Shown: positions 8,362-14,346 of the stretch, piece by piece
Numbering within the stretch: the first letter of the stretch is position 1
Layout of the letters: the number at the start of each line of letters is the position of its first letter
Assembly (NCBI GenBank): GCA_013152105.1
Contig: JAADHA010000012.1
Coordinates: forward strand, 1-14,903
Reading direction: 5' to 3'
Source: Oligoflexia bacterium
Lineage (GTDB): Bacteria > Myxococcota_A > UBA796 > UBA2385
Length of the DNA stretch: 14,903 bases
Notes under the pieces: generated by a model
Seen by the model: the letters and a program-made list of their open reading frames with translations, nothing else
Database searches by the model: none
What the model was told of the DNA's origin: nothing
Position numbers and translations under genes: made by a program

Positions 8362-8389
8362 GACACGACCGGCACCGGCCCGTCGTGTC
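8362..8389. promoter_or_regulatory. 28-bp interrupted dyad in the polA / acyl-CoA dehydrogenase divergent spacer
   Basis: The outer arms GACACGAC (8362-8369) and GTCGTGTC (8382-8389) are perfect complements. Inside them, after one symmetric C/C mismatch, GGC (8371-8373) pairs with GCC (8378-8380) around ACCG. A further half-site GTCGTGT lies at 8333-8339. It sits in the 135-bp region between two divergent starts, where an operator for a dimeric repressor is plausible (inference). It could also be an RNA hairpin in the 5' leader of either gene. Confidence 0.55.
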
Positions 8390-8430
8390 GGATAGTCCCT
8401 GGGCCCACCGCAGCTTCCCACCTGACTGCC

Positions 8431-8441
8431 AGGAGGTCACC
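8431..8441 (+). promoter_or_regulatory. RBS deciding the GTG start of the acyl-CoA dehydrogenase
   Basis: AGGAGG at 8431-8436 lies five bases before GTG 8442. The frame is open far upstream (to about 7605), so this strong site is the main reason to choose the GTG. The protein length that results (392) fits the family. Confidence 0.8.
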
Positions 8442-9620
8442 GTGCCTTGGTCCAACGAATCGGCAGAGCCCGACCAGACCCACGTCCTCACCGACCCCAC
8501 CCCTGAACACCGGATGCTGCGAGACATGGTCGCGGACTTCACTCGGAACGAAGTCGAACCACAGGCCGAAGCATCTGATCGAAAAGAGTGCCTCAATATC
8601 GACCTGTTTCGGCAGGTGGGCGAGCTGGGTCTGCTGGGGATCACCGTGCCCGAAGCCTGGGGCGGGGCCGGCATGGACACCACCGCCGCGGTGATCGTGC
8701 ATCACGAGCTCTCGAAGAGCGACCCCGGCTTCTGCCTGGCCTACCTGGCCCACGCGATGCTCTTCGTGAACAATTTCTTCACCTGCAGCAACGATGATCA
8801 GAAGAATCGCTACCTGGAACCAGTGTTGTCCGGCGAGTGGGTCGGCGGCATGGGCATGACCGAGCCAGGCTTTGGGACCGATGTGCTCGGAATGACGACG
8901 ACCGCCACGCGGCAGCAGGACAGCTACGTGCTCAACGGCACGAAGACCTACATCACCAACGGCCCCGAGGGCGCTATCTTCCTGGTCTACGCCAAGGTGG
9001 ACGGTCGCGTCACGGCCTTCATCGTCGACCGAGACTGTCCCGGCTTCAGCTCCAGCCAACCCATCCACAAGATGGGCATGCGGGCATCATCCATGAGCGA
9101 GCTGATCTTCGAGGACTGCGTGATCCCGGCCAGCAATCTGCTGGGCGTTGAGGGCGGCGGAATGACGCACATGATGCGCAACCTGGAGATCGAGCGACTC
9201 ACCCTGGCCGCGATGGGCCTGGGTATCGCCGACCGCTGCCTGGACATCATGGTGCGCCACGGCGCCCAGCGCATCGCCTTCGGTCAACCCATCAATCGCT
9301 TCGGACAGATCCAGCGCTATATCGGTGACAGCTATGCCATGGTTGAAGCGGCACGCTCGCTGATCTACAGCGTGGCCCTCGATGTCGGACCGAACAGCCA
9401 CAACCGCCTGGGCAGCGACGCCGCCAAGCTCTTCGCCGGGCCCATGGCCAAGCAAGTGGCGGACCACTGCATGCAGGTGATGGGCGGATCCGGCTACTGC
9501 AACGAGTACCCCGTCGAGCGCCTCTTCCGGGACGCCAAGCTGATCGAGATTGGCGGCGGCACCCTGGAGAGCCACCAGAAGAACATCACCAAGGACCTGA
9601 CTCGGCAGCGCGTGTCCTGA
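8442..9620 (+). CDS. Acyl-CoA dehydrogenase, isovaleryl-CoA type
   Basis: This 392-residue FAD-dependent enzyme makes the alpha-beta double bond in an acyl-CoA and passes electrons to ETF. It has the helical N-domain, then GMGMTEPGFGTDVLGMTTTA (137-156) and NGTKTYITNGP in the beta-domain. The C-domain includes QVMGGSGYCNEYPVERLFRD (345-364). The catalytic base is most likely E251 in LEIERLTLA, the position used in isovaleryl-CoA dehydrogenase. The MCAD-type base position (YEGT) is instead GGGT with G372, close to the GAGT of isovaleryl-CoA dehydrogenase. A branched short-chain substrate, as in leucine degradation, is therefore likely. No partner enzyme of that pathway is adjacent. It is transcribed away from polA across a spacer with a strong dyad, and stops before two hairpins. 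Confidence 0.9.
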   Translation: MPWSNESAEPDQTHVLTDPTPEHRMLRDMVADFTRNEVEPQAEASDRKECLNIDLFRQVGELGLLGITVPEAWGGAGMDTTAAVIVHHELSKSDPGFCLAYLAHAMLFVNNFFTCSNDDQKNRYLEPVLSGEWVGGMGMTEPGFGTDVLGMTTTATRQQDSYVLNGTKTYITNGPEGAIFLVYAKVDGRVTAFIVDRDCPGFSSSQPIHKMGMRASSMSELIFEDCVIPASNLLGVEGGGMTHMMRNLEIERLTLAAMGLGIADRCLDIMVRHGAQRIAFGQPINRFGQIQRYIGDSYAMVEAARSLIYSVALDVGPNSHNRLGSDAAKLFAGPMAKQVADHCMQVMGGSGYCNEYPVERLFRDAKLIEIGGGTLESHQKNITKDLTRQRVS

Positions 9621-9670
9621 TCGCTGGTCTGAGATCTCGCCCAATCACTCCTCCCCCCGCCAGAAAGAGC

Positions 9671-9703
9671 GCACCGGACACTGTCGCAGACAATGACCGG
9701 TGC
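9671..9703. terminator. Hairpin after the acyl-CoA dehydrogenase gene
   Basis: The arms GCACCGGACACTGTC (9671-9685) and GACAATGACCGGTGC (9689-9703) pair at 13 of 15 positions around a GCA loop. It lies 50 bp after the stop, in the convergent gap with the HEAT-repeat gene. There is no T-run on either side, so it is not a classic intrinsic terminator. A transcript 3'-end stabiliser or a bidirectional stop is a reasonable reading. Confidence 0.5.
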
Positions 9704-9725
9704 CGTCGACGCGTACCCCACCCTG

Positions 9726-9766
9726 CTCCAGTTGGGGCGGCTGGGGGGCAGCCGCCCGGGCTGGAG
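9726..9766. terminator. Second, nested hairpin in the convergent gap
   Basis: A nine-pair stem GGGCGGCTG (9735-9743) / CAGCCGCCC (9749-9757) has a five-G loop. It is enclosed by CTCCAG (9726-9731) / CTGGAG (9761-9766) with three unpaired bases on each side. It lies 56 bp beyond the end of the HEAT-repeat gene, so it could end transcription from that side. It lacks a U-tract. Confidence 0.5.
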
Positions 9767-9821
9767 GCGCGGACGAGGAGCACGGCCCGGCGGCGGCATC
9801 GAAGGGGTCGATGATCCCCGT

Positions 9822-10346
9822 TTACCGGCTCGAGTCCCCCGCGGGGCCCGGAGGGTTGGCGGCTGCTTGCGTCCCCTCGATGCGGGCGATCGCGTTCAGT
9901 GCGGCTGCGCGGATGCTGTCTTCCTCCCGTTCGTCGGCAGCGCACACGCGCAGAAAGGGGAGCGCTCGTCGGTCGCCGATGGCGCCGAGGGCCTTGACCG
10001 CATGGCGGCGCACGTTCTCCTCGTCGTGAGCGACGACGGCGTGGGCGTACATCGCCTCGCCCGGGTTCGGGCCCAGGAGCTCGGGCAGCGGGTGGGGCGC
10101 AACCTGCGCGGCGGCGGCGAGGCCCGCGATGGCGCGGGGATCGCCCACGGCCCCCAGGACCTCCGCGGCGTGCTGGCTGGAGAAGTCGTCGGCGGAGTCC
10201 AGGCGCCGGATCAGCTCGGGCATCGCCGGGCCGATGTCGTGACCCTCACGGGACAGGGCGAGCAGCGCGTCCATCGCGTCCGTGTCGTCGGGCCACTCGC
10301 GCGTGGACAGCAGGCGGGCGAGCGCGGCGCGGACGGGGTCGCTCAT
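9822..10346 (-). CDS. HEAT-repeat protein
   Basis: This 174-residue, probably cytoplasmic protein is made of short alpha-helical repeats of the PBS-lyase/HEAT type, which serve as binding scaffolds. Repeat units are visible at about 57-75 (HAAEVLGAVGDPRAIAGL), 111-132 (HAVKALGAIGDRRALPFL) and 144-157 (SIRAAALNAIARIEG). The helix-turn signature (V/K)LGA(V/I)GD.RA occurs twice. There is no signal peptide or membrane segment. The N-terminal third is helical and acidic but less regular. The last 15 residues are Pro/Gly/Ser-rich and probably disordered. The ATG at 10346 follows a GAGG. It converges with the acyl-CoA dehydrogenase gene and diverges from the next gene. The partner is unknown. Confidence 0.82.
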   Translation of the reverse strand: MSDPVRAALARLLSTREWPDDTDAMDALLALSREGHDIGPAMPELIRRLDSADDFSSQHAAEVLGAVGDPRAIAGLAAAAQVAPHPLPELLGPNPGEAMYAHAVVAHDEENVRRHAVKALGAIGDRRALPFLRVCAADEREEDSIRAAALNAIARIEGTQAAANPPGPAGDSSR

Positions 10347-10506
10347 CTCAGTCCCTCAGAGGTGGGTTGCCCGGGGCGATCGGGTCGGGGACGGATAGCC
10401 AGCATGAAGCACTTCGGGCCGTGTCCCAGTGTACAGCGGGGAGCCCCGACTTCGCCCCCGACCATCTGGGTGGATGCCTGGGCGAGGCCGCCGGCCGCTG
10501 GAGACG

Positions 10507-11067
10507 ATGACGGCATCTGGACGTGGACATGCGGACGAGGCGCACCGCAGACGATCACAGGCGGTCCTCCAGGCGGCAATCCATGCAGCCTGGCTGGGCG
10601 AAGTCGCCTTGCGAGATGGCTGCGGCTGGGACCCGGACGCAGACGTGGGGCCGTGGTGCCGCAGCGTTGCGCTCGATGCGCCCAGCGTGCAGCAGGCGAT
10701 CGACTTCGTCTGCGGGCGACGCCTCCCAGCGGGCCTACGGGACCTGGGCGATCTCGGCTGGGCTTGTGCCGTCGCGCCGGAAGCGCTGGTGGCGCTCATG
10801 GTTGAAATCTCGGGCCGGCATGTCCTGGCGCAGCATGGCGGAAGGCCCGTCCGGTCGGGTCGCGGTGGCGACCCCATCATCCGCGCCTGGATGGCCGGGG
10901 CGCGCGCCATCGGCCGCCGGCGCCTGTGGCTGTCGCAGGATGCGCTGGTCTTCCTGCATGGCCTGGAAGATGCGGCCATCGAGGACATTCTCGCCCCCCC
11001 GGCACGGCAGGGTCGACTCACGGCTGCCATGTTGCGACGTCGATGGCGAAAGGTCGCAGATCCGTGA
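10507..11067 (+). CDS. Hypothetical protein, unrecognised
   Basis: I do not recognise this protein. From ATG 10507 it has 186 residues; in-frame starts also exist at 10429 (GTG) and 10474 (ATG). GGAG directly before 10507 and the Arg/Pro-rich look of the upstream residues favour the shorter form. It is helical and soluble in appearance, with AAIHAAWLGEVALRD, GWDPDADVGPW, ALDAPSVQQAIDFVCG, DLGWACAVAPEALVALMVE, GDPIIRAWMAGARAIG and LSQDALVFLHGLEDAAIED. It ends in a basic stretch, MLRRRWRKV. There is no signal peptide. GC is high at codon third positions, as in neighbouring real genes, which supports coding. It starts 160 bp from the divergent HEAT-repeat gene. Confidence 0.6.
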   Translation: MTASGRGHADEAHRRRSQAVLQAAIHAAWLGEVALRDGCGWDPDADVGPWCRSVALDAPSVQQAIDFVCGRRLPAGLRDLGDLGWACAVAPEALVALMVEISGRHVLAQHGGRPVRSGRGGDPIIRAWMAGARAIGRRRLWLSQDALVFLHGLEDAAIEDILAPPARQGRLTAAMLRRRWRKVADP

Positions 11068-11074
11068 TCTTTTT
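11058..11074 (+). terminator. Weak hairpin with T-run at the end of the hypothetical gene
   Basis: AGATC (11058-11062), loop CGT, GATCT (11066-11070) is followed at once by TTTT. The stop codon of the preceding gene lies inside it. The five-pair stem is weak, but the T-run is unusual for this sequence. Confidence 0.35.
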
Positions 11075-11080
11075 CCCTGC

Positions 11081-11110
11081 TTGCGGGCTCGCCCCCCCCA
11101 AAAATATGCT
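11081..11110 (+). promoter_or_regulatory. Candidate sigma-70-type promoter
   Basis: TTGCGG (11081-11086) and TATGCT (11105-11110) are 18 bases apart. An AT-rich stretch surrounds the -10 candidate, which stands out in this GC-rich DNA. A good RBS (GGGAGG, 11136-11141) with ATG 11146 follows at a sensible distance. The -35 matches only half of the consensus. Confidence 0.35.
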
Positions 11111-11145
11111 GAGCCCATACCAAAAACCCACCTGTGGGAGGATCG

Positions 11146-11334
11146 ATGTCTGGAGACCAGTTCACGCTCACTCGGCCGGCGAGTGCTGCGCCACGAGCGC
11201 GCCATCGTCATGGAGCAAGTCCGACTGGTCGAGCTGCACTGAAGTGGTGTCGACGCTGGCCTTTCCGGGGTCTTTGCCGGTCAACCATACCGGGCCGTGG
11301 CACTTGTTCTGTGGCTATGGCAAAGAGGTGTTGA
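11146..11334 (+). pseudogene. Possible small gene or gene remnant before the lipoprotein
   Basis: ATG 11146 has a good RBS (GGGAGG, four bases away) and a promoter-like site upstream. Its frame gives 62 residues and ends in TGA directly against the next ATG (TGAATG at 11332-11337). Its codons have low GC at third positions, unlike local genes. A second frame shows strong third-position GC bias from about 11174: SLGRRVLRHERAIVMEQVRL, then a TGA at 11240-11242, then SGVDAGLSGVFAGQPYRAVA and beyond to a TGA at 11338-11340. A frameshifted, decayed gene explains this best. A genuine short leader ORF coupled to the lipoprotein is the alternative. Confidence 0.3.
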
Positions 11335-11997
11335 ATGAGCCCTAGTACCCCTTGCCCGGCACTCTGGGCGTCCGCAATGACGTCGCTCGTGCTGGCGGCG
11401 TCTGGATGCTCTCGTTGCTCCAAGCAACCGGGCACGACCTTCGTGAGCAGTGGTGGCGGAAGCGTGCAGCTCGAAGTCGATCCAGGCAAGGGCTGGAAGC
11501 CGATCGACACATCCGTGGCGGGCCTGCCCGCGGGCCAACTCGACCTGGGTGGCAATCCGCCTCCCACCACTGGTGGTTACTCGTTCTTCGACGGTGACGG
11601 CAACGGCTCCTTCGCGGCCACCATCCCTGTACCGGACAAGGCTTCAGTGATCTCGGCTTCAGTGATCTCGTGGGCCGGTGACAACCTCCTCGTCGACGTC
11701 GAGATCGGCCCGGATGACATCGGAGCCGGCGCAAAGTCCCTGGCCATGGATCACTTGAACCTCATGCCGCCTGGGGCCAAGCTGGACGACGCCGCTGCCA
11801 TCACGCTTGAAGTCGATGACACGACACATGCCACTTTGCAGGTGGAAAAAGCAACCTTCGTGTGCCTGAGTGACGTGGGGATCGACTCTGGTGGCGACTG
11901 CAGCCTGGGCGATGACGCGCCGGTGTCCATTCGGGTGCAGTGGGCACTCGATGACGCGGTCCAGGTTACGCAGACCGGCGGACCCTTGTGCTTGTGA
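11335..11997 (+). CDS. Putative lipoprotein with a DxDxN loop
   Basis: I do not recognise the family of this 220-residue protein. The N-terminus has a hydrophobic stretch and a lipobox-like ASGC, with acylation expected at C25. The n-region has no Lys or Arg, which is unusual, and an internal ATG at 11377 could also start it. The mature part is acidic and beta-rich. FFDGDGNGSF (about 85-94) looks like a calcium-binding loop. Near the C-terminus are Cys residues in FVCLSDVG, GGDCSLGDD and GGPLCL, which may form disulphides. AAAGAGGTG five bases before the ATG supports the start at 11335. A 15-bp exact tandem duplication lies in the gene at 11641-11670. Confidence 0.65.
   Translation: MSPSTPCPALWASAMTSLVLAASGCSRCSKQPGTTFVSSGGGSVQLEVDPGKGWKPIDTSVAGLPAGQLDLGGNPPPTTGGYSFFDGDGNGSFAATIPVPDKASVISASVISWAGDNLLVDVEIGPDDIGAGAKSLAMDHLNLMPPGAKLDDAAAITLEVDDTTHATLQVEKATFVCLSDVGIDSGGDCSLGDDAPVSIRVQWALDDAVQVTQTGGPLCL
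11641..11670 (+). repeat. Exact 15-bp tandem duplication inside the lipoprotein gene
   Basis: The unit gcttcagtgatctcg occurs twice without a gap (11641-11655 and 11656-11670) and gives ASVIS ASVIS in the protein. The frame is kept. Identity is complete, so the duplication is likely recent. Confidence 0.9.
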
Positions 11998-12134
11998 TCC
12001 TGCGGATCTGTACGGGTGTCGGTCGGACGGAATTCGAATGCGCCGCGTCCCACCCCTGAAGCCTGGGGCCCGCGTGCTGGTATCCTGCAGCACGTACCTT
12101 GGATCGAGAGTGGCCATGGGTGGTCCTGTCGCGG

Positions 12135-12181
12135 TTGTCGGTGCCGCGGTATTCTGTATGTAGAGCTGGCCCCGGGGCCAG
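12135..12181 (+). promoter_or_regulatory. Promoter-like pair followed by a 16-bp perfect palindrome
   Basis: TTGTCG (12135-12140) and TATGTA (12157-12162) are 16 bases apart. CTGGCCCCGGGGCCAG (12166-12181) follows, where transcription would begin. It could be an operator or a 5' hairpin. No gene starts soon after: the next is at 12717. Confidence 0.3.
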
Positions 12182-12286
12182 TTGAGATCCTGAGATCCGG
12201 GGGCTGGACTCCCTGCGGGGTCAGAACATGCCTTTGCCCACGCCGAGCGTCGCCGGAAAAACGCCCGCGCTCCCAGTCGCTGACCT

Positions 12287-12640
12287 GATCTGTCAGACCA
12301 AGACCGTTTTCCCAGGCAGGTCCAGCCGGTCGATCGCGACCAGCTTGGCGCCACGGTCGCGAGCGTGGTCAGCGACGCCGAGGACTCTCCCGAGGAGATT
12401 GACAACCTCCTCCCGATCCCCCCAGGATCCTCCTGCCCCTCCATCGCTCGACCCCCGGAGGCGTCATGCCGCTTCTTTTCCCGCTTCTCCCCCAAGGCTG
12501 CCCGCGTGTGGGCGACACCGGCGGCTGTGAGTCGACGACCTGGTACGCCGACGCCGACGCCAACGCCGACGCTGACGCCGACGCGCACCAAGGACCTGAC
12601 TCGCCAGCGCGCTCGCGCCTTGTTTCTCGCTTGACTGGAG
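12287..12640 (+). pseudogene. Possible gene remnant ending like an acyl-CoA dehydrogenase
   Basis: This frame is open from 12284 to the TGA at 12638-12640 and has no convincing start or RBS. It encodes an acidic piece (SVVSDAEDSPEEIDNLL), a low-complexity TP repeat, then TKDLTRQRARALFLA and stop. TKDLTRQR is identical to residues 383-390 of the acyl-CoA dehydrogenase in this window, in the same reading frame, and the DNA beneath it matches at 25 of 26 bases. A mosaic remnant is the likeliest explanation. Confidence 0.3.
12547..12585. repeat. GCCGAC hexanucleotide repeat
   Basis: About six units of GCCGAC with single-base variants (GCCAAC, GCTGAC) run through 12547-12585. One frame gives Asp-Ala repeats after STTWY, another Thr-Pro repeats. 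The unit is prone to slippage. Confidence 0.75.
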
Positions 12641-12716
12641 ACATGCCCGGGAATACCCCCAGCGGGATTGCCGGAAGCGTGGACGCCGGTAAGCACTCGA
12701 ACCCCGTGGAGACGAC

Positions 12717-13091
12717 ATGAAGCGGACCCTGACTGCCATCGGCGCCCTCCTCCTGACTGCCGGCTGCGGCATCAACGAAGACAAGTTCGCTCTGAAGTAC
12801 GCCGAGCAGACCTGCAGCCTGGCCGAACAGTGCTCCCTGCTCGATCTCTTTGGTGGTACCTACGAAGAATGCGTGACCCTGGTCGAGGCATCTCAGCTCG
12901 CCGTGGTCACCAGCTCAGAGTGCGTCTACGACGCCGCCGCTGCCAAGGCATGCATCGACGAATCCAAGGGCGCGACCTGCGACGGTGACACCACCGGCAC
13001 GGCTACCGCCACCACCACCGCCAGCAGCAGCTCCTGTGACCGGATCTGCGAGTCGGGGCTGAGCGGCGGGGACGACACCGCCACGCAGTAG
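12717..13091 (+). CDS. 8-cysteine lipoprotein, paralog 1
   Basis: This 124-residue lipoprotein has a clean type II signal: MKRTLTAIGALLLTAGC, with acylation at C17. The mature part has eight Cys (33, 39, 52, 69, 79, 88, 107, 111) and the shared block CSLLDLFGGTYEEC. A Thr/Ser tract (about 92-106), encoded by ACC-type repeats, widens the gap before the last Cys pair compared with its paralogs. Four disulphides are likely if it is exported to an oxidising compartment. GGAG five bases before the ATG supports the start. It ends 30 bp before the convergent hemD stop. The function of the family is unknown. Confidence 0.8.
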   Translation: MKRTLTAIGALLLTAGCGINEDKFALKYAEQTCSLAEQCSLLDLFGGTYEECVTLVEASQLAVVTSSECVYDAAAAKACIDESKGATCDGDTTGTATATTTASSSSCDRICESGLSGGDDTATQ

Positions 13092-13121
13092 ATCTACGCG
13101 CAGTGATCCACACGCGGTGAA

Positions 13122-13817
13122 CTACCGGTGCTGACGTGGTCTCGGCCACGTGTGAACAGCGGCAGCGGCGGCGGCAGCGGCGGCCAGCGCGTCGAGATCG
13201 GGTTTTTCCGCTTGGCCCACGACGTGTAGGCCGGCCGCCCGGGCCGCGTTTGCGGTGGTCTCACCAATGACCACGACGGGCACCACGCCGTCTCGGTCCA
13301 GACGCGCCCAGGCCCTGGCAGCCGAGGGGCTGGCCAAGGTCACGATATCCGCCCTGGGAAGGGCACCACCCTTGTCCGGCGGCTCGGGCGGCGCCTGCTG
13401 ATACACAGCCCAGTGCAGCAGGTGCCCAGCACAAAGCGCTCGTGACACGGCCGGGGCCGGACACATTGCACCCACGAACACCGTCGGCTCCAGTTCAGGA
13501 TCCAGCAGGTCCAGCGCAGATTGCCCACCGCTGGTCCCGACAAGCAGCCCCCGCAGTCCCGCCTGTTCCGCGGCCGCCGCGGTCTTGCTTCCCACCACGA
13601 CGACCCGCGCCGAGCCGACCCAGTCCACCAGGGCGGGCGCAAAGCGCAAGGCTGAAGCTGAAGTCACGAGCACCTGGGCAGGCTGCGGGCAAGGCGGAAG
13701 CTGGGACGTGGCCACCAGGCTCACCAGGGGCAGGTGTGCGGACTCCAGTCCACGCGCCGCCAACAGGTGCGCGAGTGGCTCGGCTTGTTCACGAGTGATC
13801 AGCACACGGGTGGCCAT
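13122..13817 (-). CDS. hemD: Uroporphyrinogen-III synthase
   Basis: HemD closes hydroxymethylbilane to uroporphyrinogen III with inversion of ring D, the branch point for haem, sirohaem and cobalamin. The 231-residue protein from ATG 13817 shows the loosely conserved family pattern: VLITREQAEPLAHLLAARG at the start, VTSASALRFA (51-60), VVVVGSKTAAAAEQAG, WAVYQ, DIVTLASPSAARAW (157-170), VVVIGETTANAARAAGLHVV and AEKPDLDAL. The frame is open further upstream, but the added residues are not family-like. It ends in an Ala-run (about 211-220) and a basic tail. HemD diverges strongly between species, so this rests on motif order and length. It stands alone among lipoprotein genes, without hemC next to it. 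Confidence 0.85.
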   Translation of the reverse strand: MATRVLITREQAEPLAHLLAARGLESAHLPLVSLVATSQLPPCPQPAQVLVTSASALRFAPALVDWVGSARVVVVGSKTAAAAEQAGLRGLLVGTSGGQSALDLLDPELEPTVFVGAMCPAPAVSRALCAGHLLHWAVYQQAPPEPPDKGGALPRADIVTLASPSAARAWARLDRDGVVPVVVIGETTANAARAAGLHVVGQAEKPDLDALAAAAAAAAAVHTWPRPRQHR

Positions 13818-13852
13818 ACACGCACCGTAGCGCGCGTCGGCGCCGGCCGGTG

Positions 13853-13882
13853 TTGACACGCCCAAGCAGCAACGGCTATCGG
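13853..13882 (+). promoter_or_regulatory. Candidate promoter for the paralog 2-3 pair
   Basis: TTGACA (13853-13858) is a perfect -35 match in the divergent spacer between hemD and the second 8-Cys gene. The -10 candidate 18 bases on, TATCGG at 13877-13882, is weak. It lies about 70 bp before the ATG at 13949. Confidence 0.35.
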
Positions 13883-13948
13883 GGGAGTCTGGTCTCATGC
13901 TGCCACTGACGGCCCGTCTTCCCCAACCCCTGCTGAACGGATCTCGCG

Positions 13949-14344
13949 ATGCCGACCACACCCCTCGTTCGCGCCCCCCTCGTTGTTCGCGCCCCACTCG
14001 TTCGAACTGCGTTCGCCGTGTTCGTCGCCCTGAACAGCGCTGGCTGCGCCATGAGCTACGAAAACTACGCGAATGACGTGGGCGCTGCGTCCTGCACCAA
14101 GTTCAGCGAGTGCGACATGCTCGACTTCTTCGGCGGCACCGAAGACTCCTGCCTGAACTACCAGCAGGCCTATCTGCAGGGCGCGGAAGGCGACACGAAT
14201 GTCTGCCCCAACTACGACAGCAAGTCCGCCAAGGACTGCGTCACCGGCTGGGAAGACCTGACCTGCTCGCAGCTTCAGGACGGTCAGACGCCCGCGGTCT
14301 GCGACAGCGTCTGCAGCGCGGGCTCCACCGCGACGGTGCAGTAG
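13949..14344 (+). CDS. 8-cysteine lipoprotein, paralog 2
   Basis: This 131-residue protein has a long N-terminus with the repeated motif LVRAPLVVRAPLVRT, then a hydrophobic stretch and a lipobox-like SAGC (C33). The mature part has eight Cys (49, 55, 68, 86, 97, 106, 118, 122) with spacings almost equal to those of the neighbouring paralogs. Shared blocks are CDMLDFFGGTEDSC, CPNYDSKSAKDC and CSQLQ...VCDSVC. The RBS before ATG 13949 is weak. The stop is only two bases before the start of paralog 3, so the two are probably translated together. Confidence 0.78.
   Translation: MPTTPLVRAPLVVRAPLVRTAFAVFVALNSAGCAMSYENYANDVGAASCTKFSECDMLDFFGGTEDSCLNYQQAYLQGAEGDTNVCPNYDSKSAKDCVTGWEDLTCSQLQDGQTPAVCDSVCSAGSTATVQ
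13964..14004 (+). repeat. Short tandem repeat in the signal region of paralog 2
   Basis: Units beginning CTCGTT recur at 13964 (ctcgttcgcgcccc), 13979 (ctcgttgttcgcgcccca) and 13997 (ctcgttcg). They encode the LVRAP, LVVRAP and LVRT blocks, so the longer n-region of this signal peptide looks like a product of repeat growth. Confidence 0.7.
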
Positions 14345-14346
14345 CC

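Larger units (their letters stand above)
11998..12716. other. 719-bp gap without a convincing gene
   Basis: No frame on either strand here combines a start, an RBS and plausible protein sequence. The long minus-strand frame that covers it is the shadow of the lipoprotein gene. What it holds: a GTGCTG/CAGCAC hairpin (12074-12093), a promoter-like pair with a perfect palindrome (12135-12181), an inverted repeat TCGCGACC/GGTCGCGA (12334-12341 and 12355-12362), a hexanucleotide repeat (12547-12585) and a copy of the end of the acyl-CoA dehydrogenase gene (12586-12611). Coding-like fragments without a start, such as SVVSDAEDSPEEIDNLL near 12362, suggest decayed genes. Confidence 0.5.

Noticed and set aside
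8307..9068. N-terminal extension of the polA frame by 254 residues
   Set aside because: It is antisense to the acyl-CoA dehydrogenase gene and unlike any Pol I N-terminus. The 5'-nuclease domain starts right after the ATG at 8306.
11240..11242. In-frame TGA as a selenocysteine codon
   Set aside because: The frame has no clear start, no SECIS-like stem-loop was seen after it, and no known selenoprotein motif surrounds it. Decay is simpler.
11298..11312. TGGCAC followed by CTGTGG as a sigma-54 promoter
   Set aside because: The -12 element does not have the needed GC (GT instead), and a start from it would lie on top of the lipoprotein RBS.
11659..12696. 345-codon open frame on the minus strand
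   Set aside because: It runs antisense to the lipoprotein gene and the gap, is full of Arg/Gly/Pro low-complexity sequence, and has no domain or RBS. High GC gives such long shadow frames.
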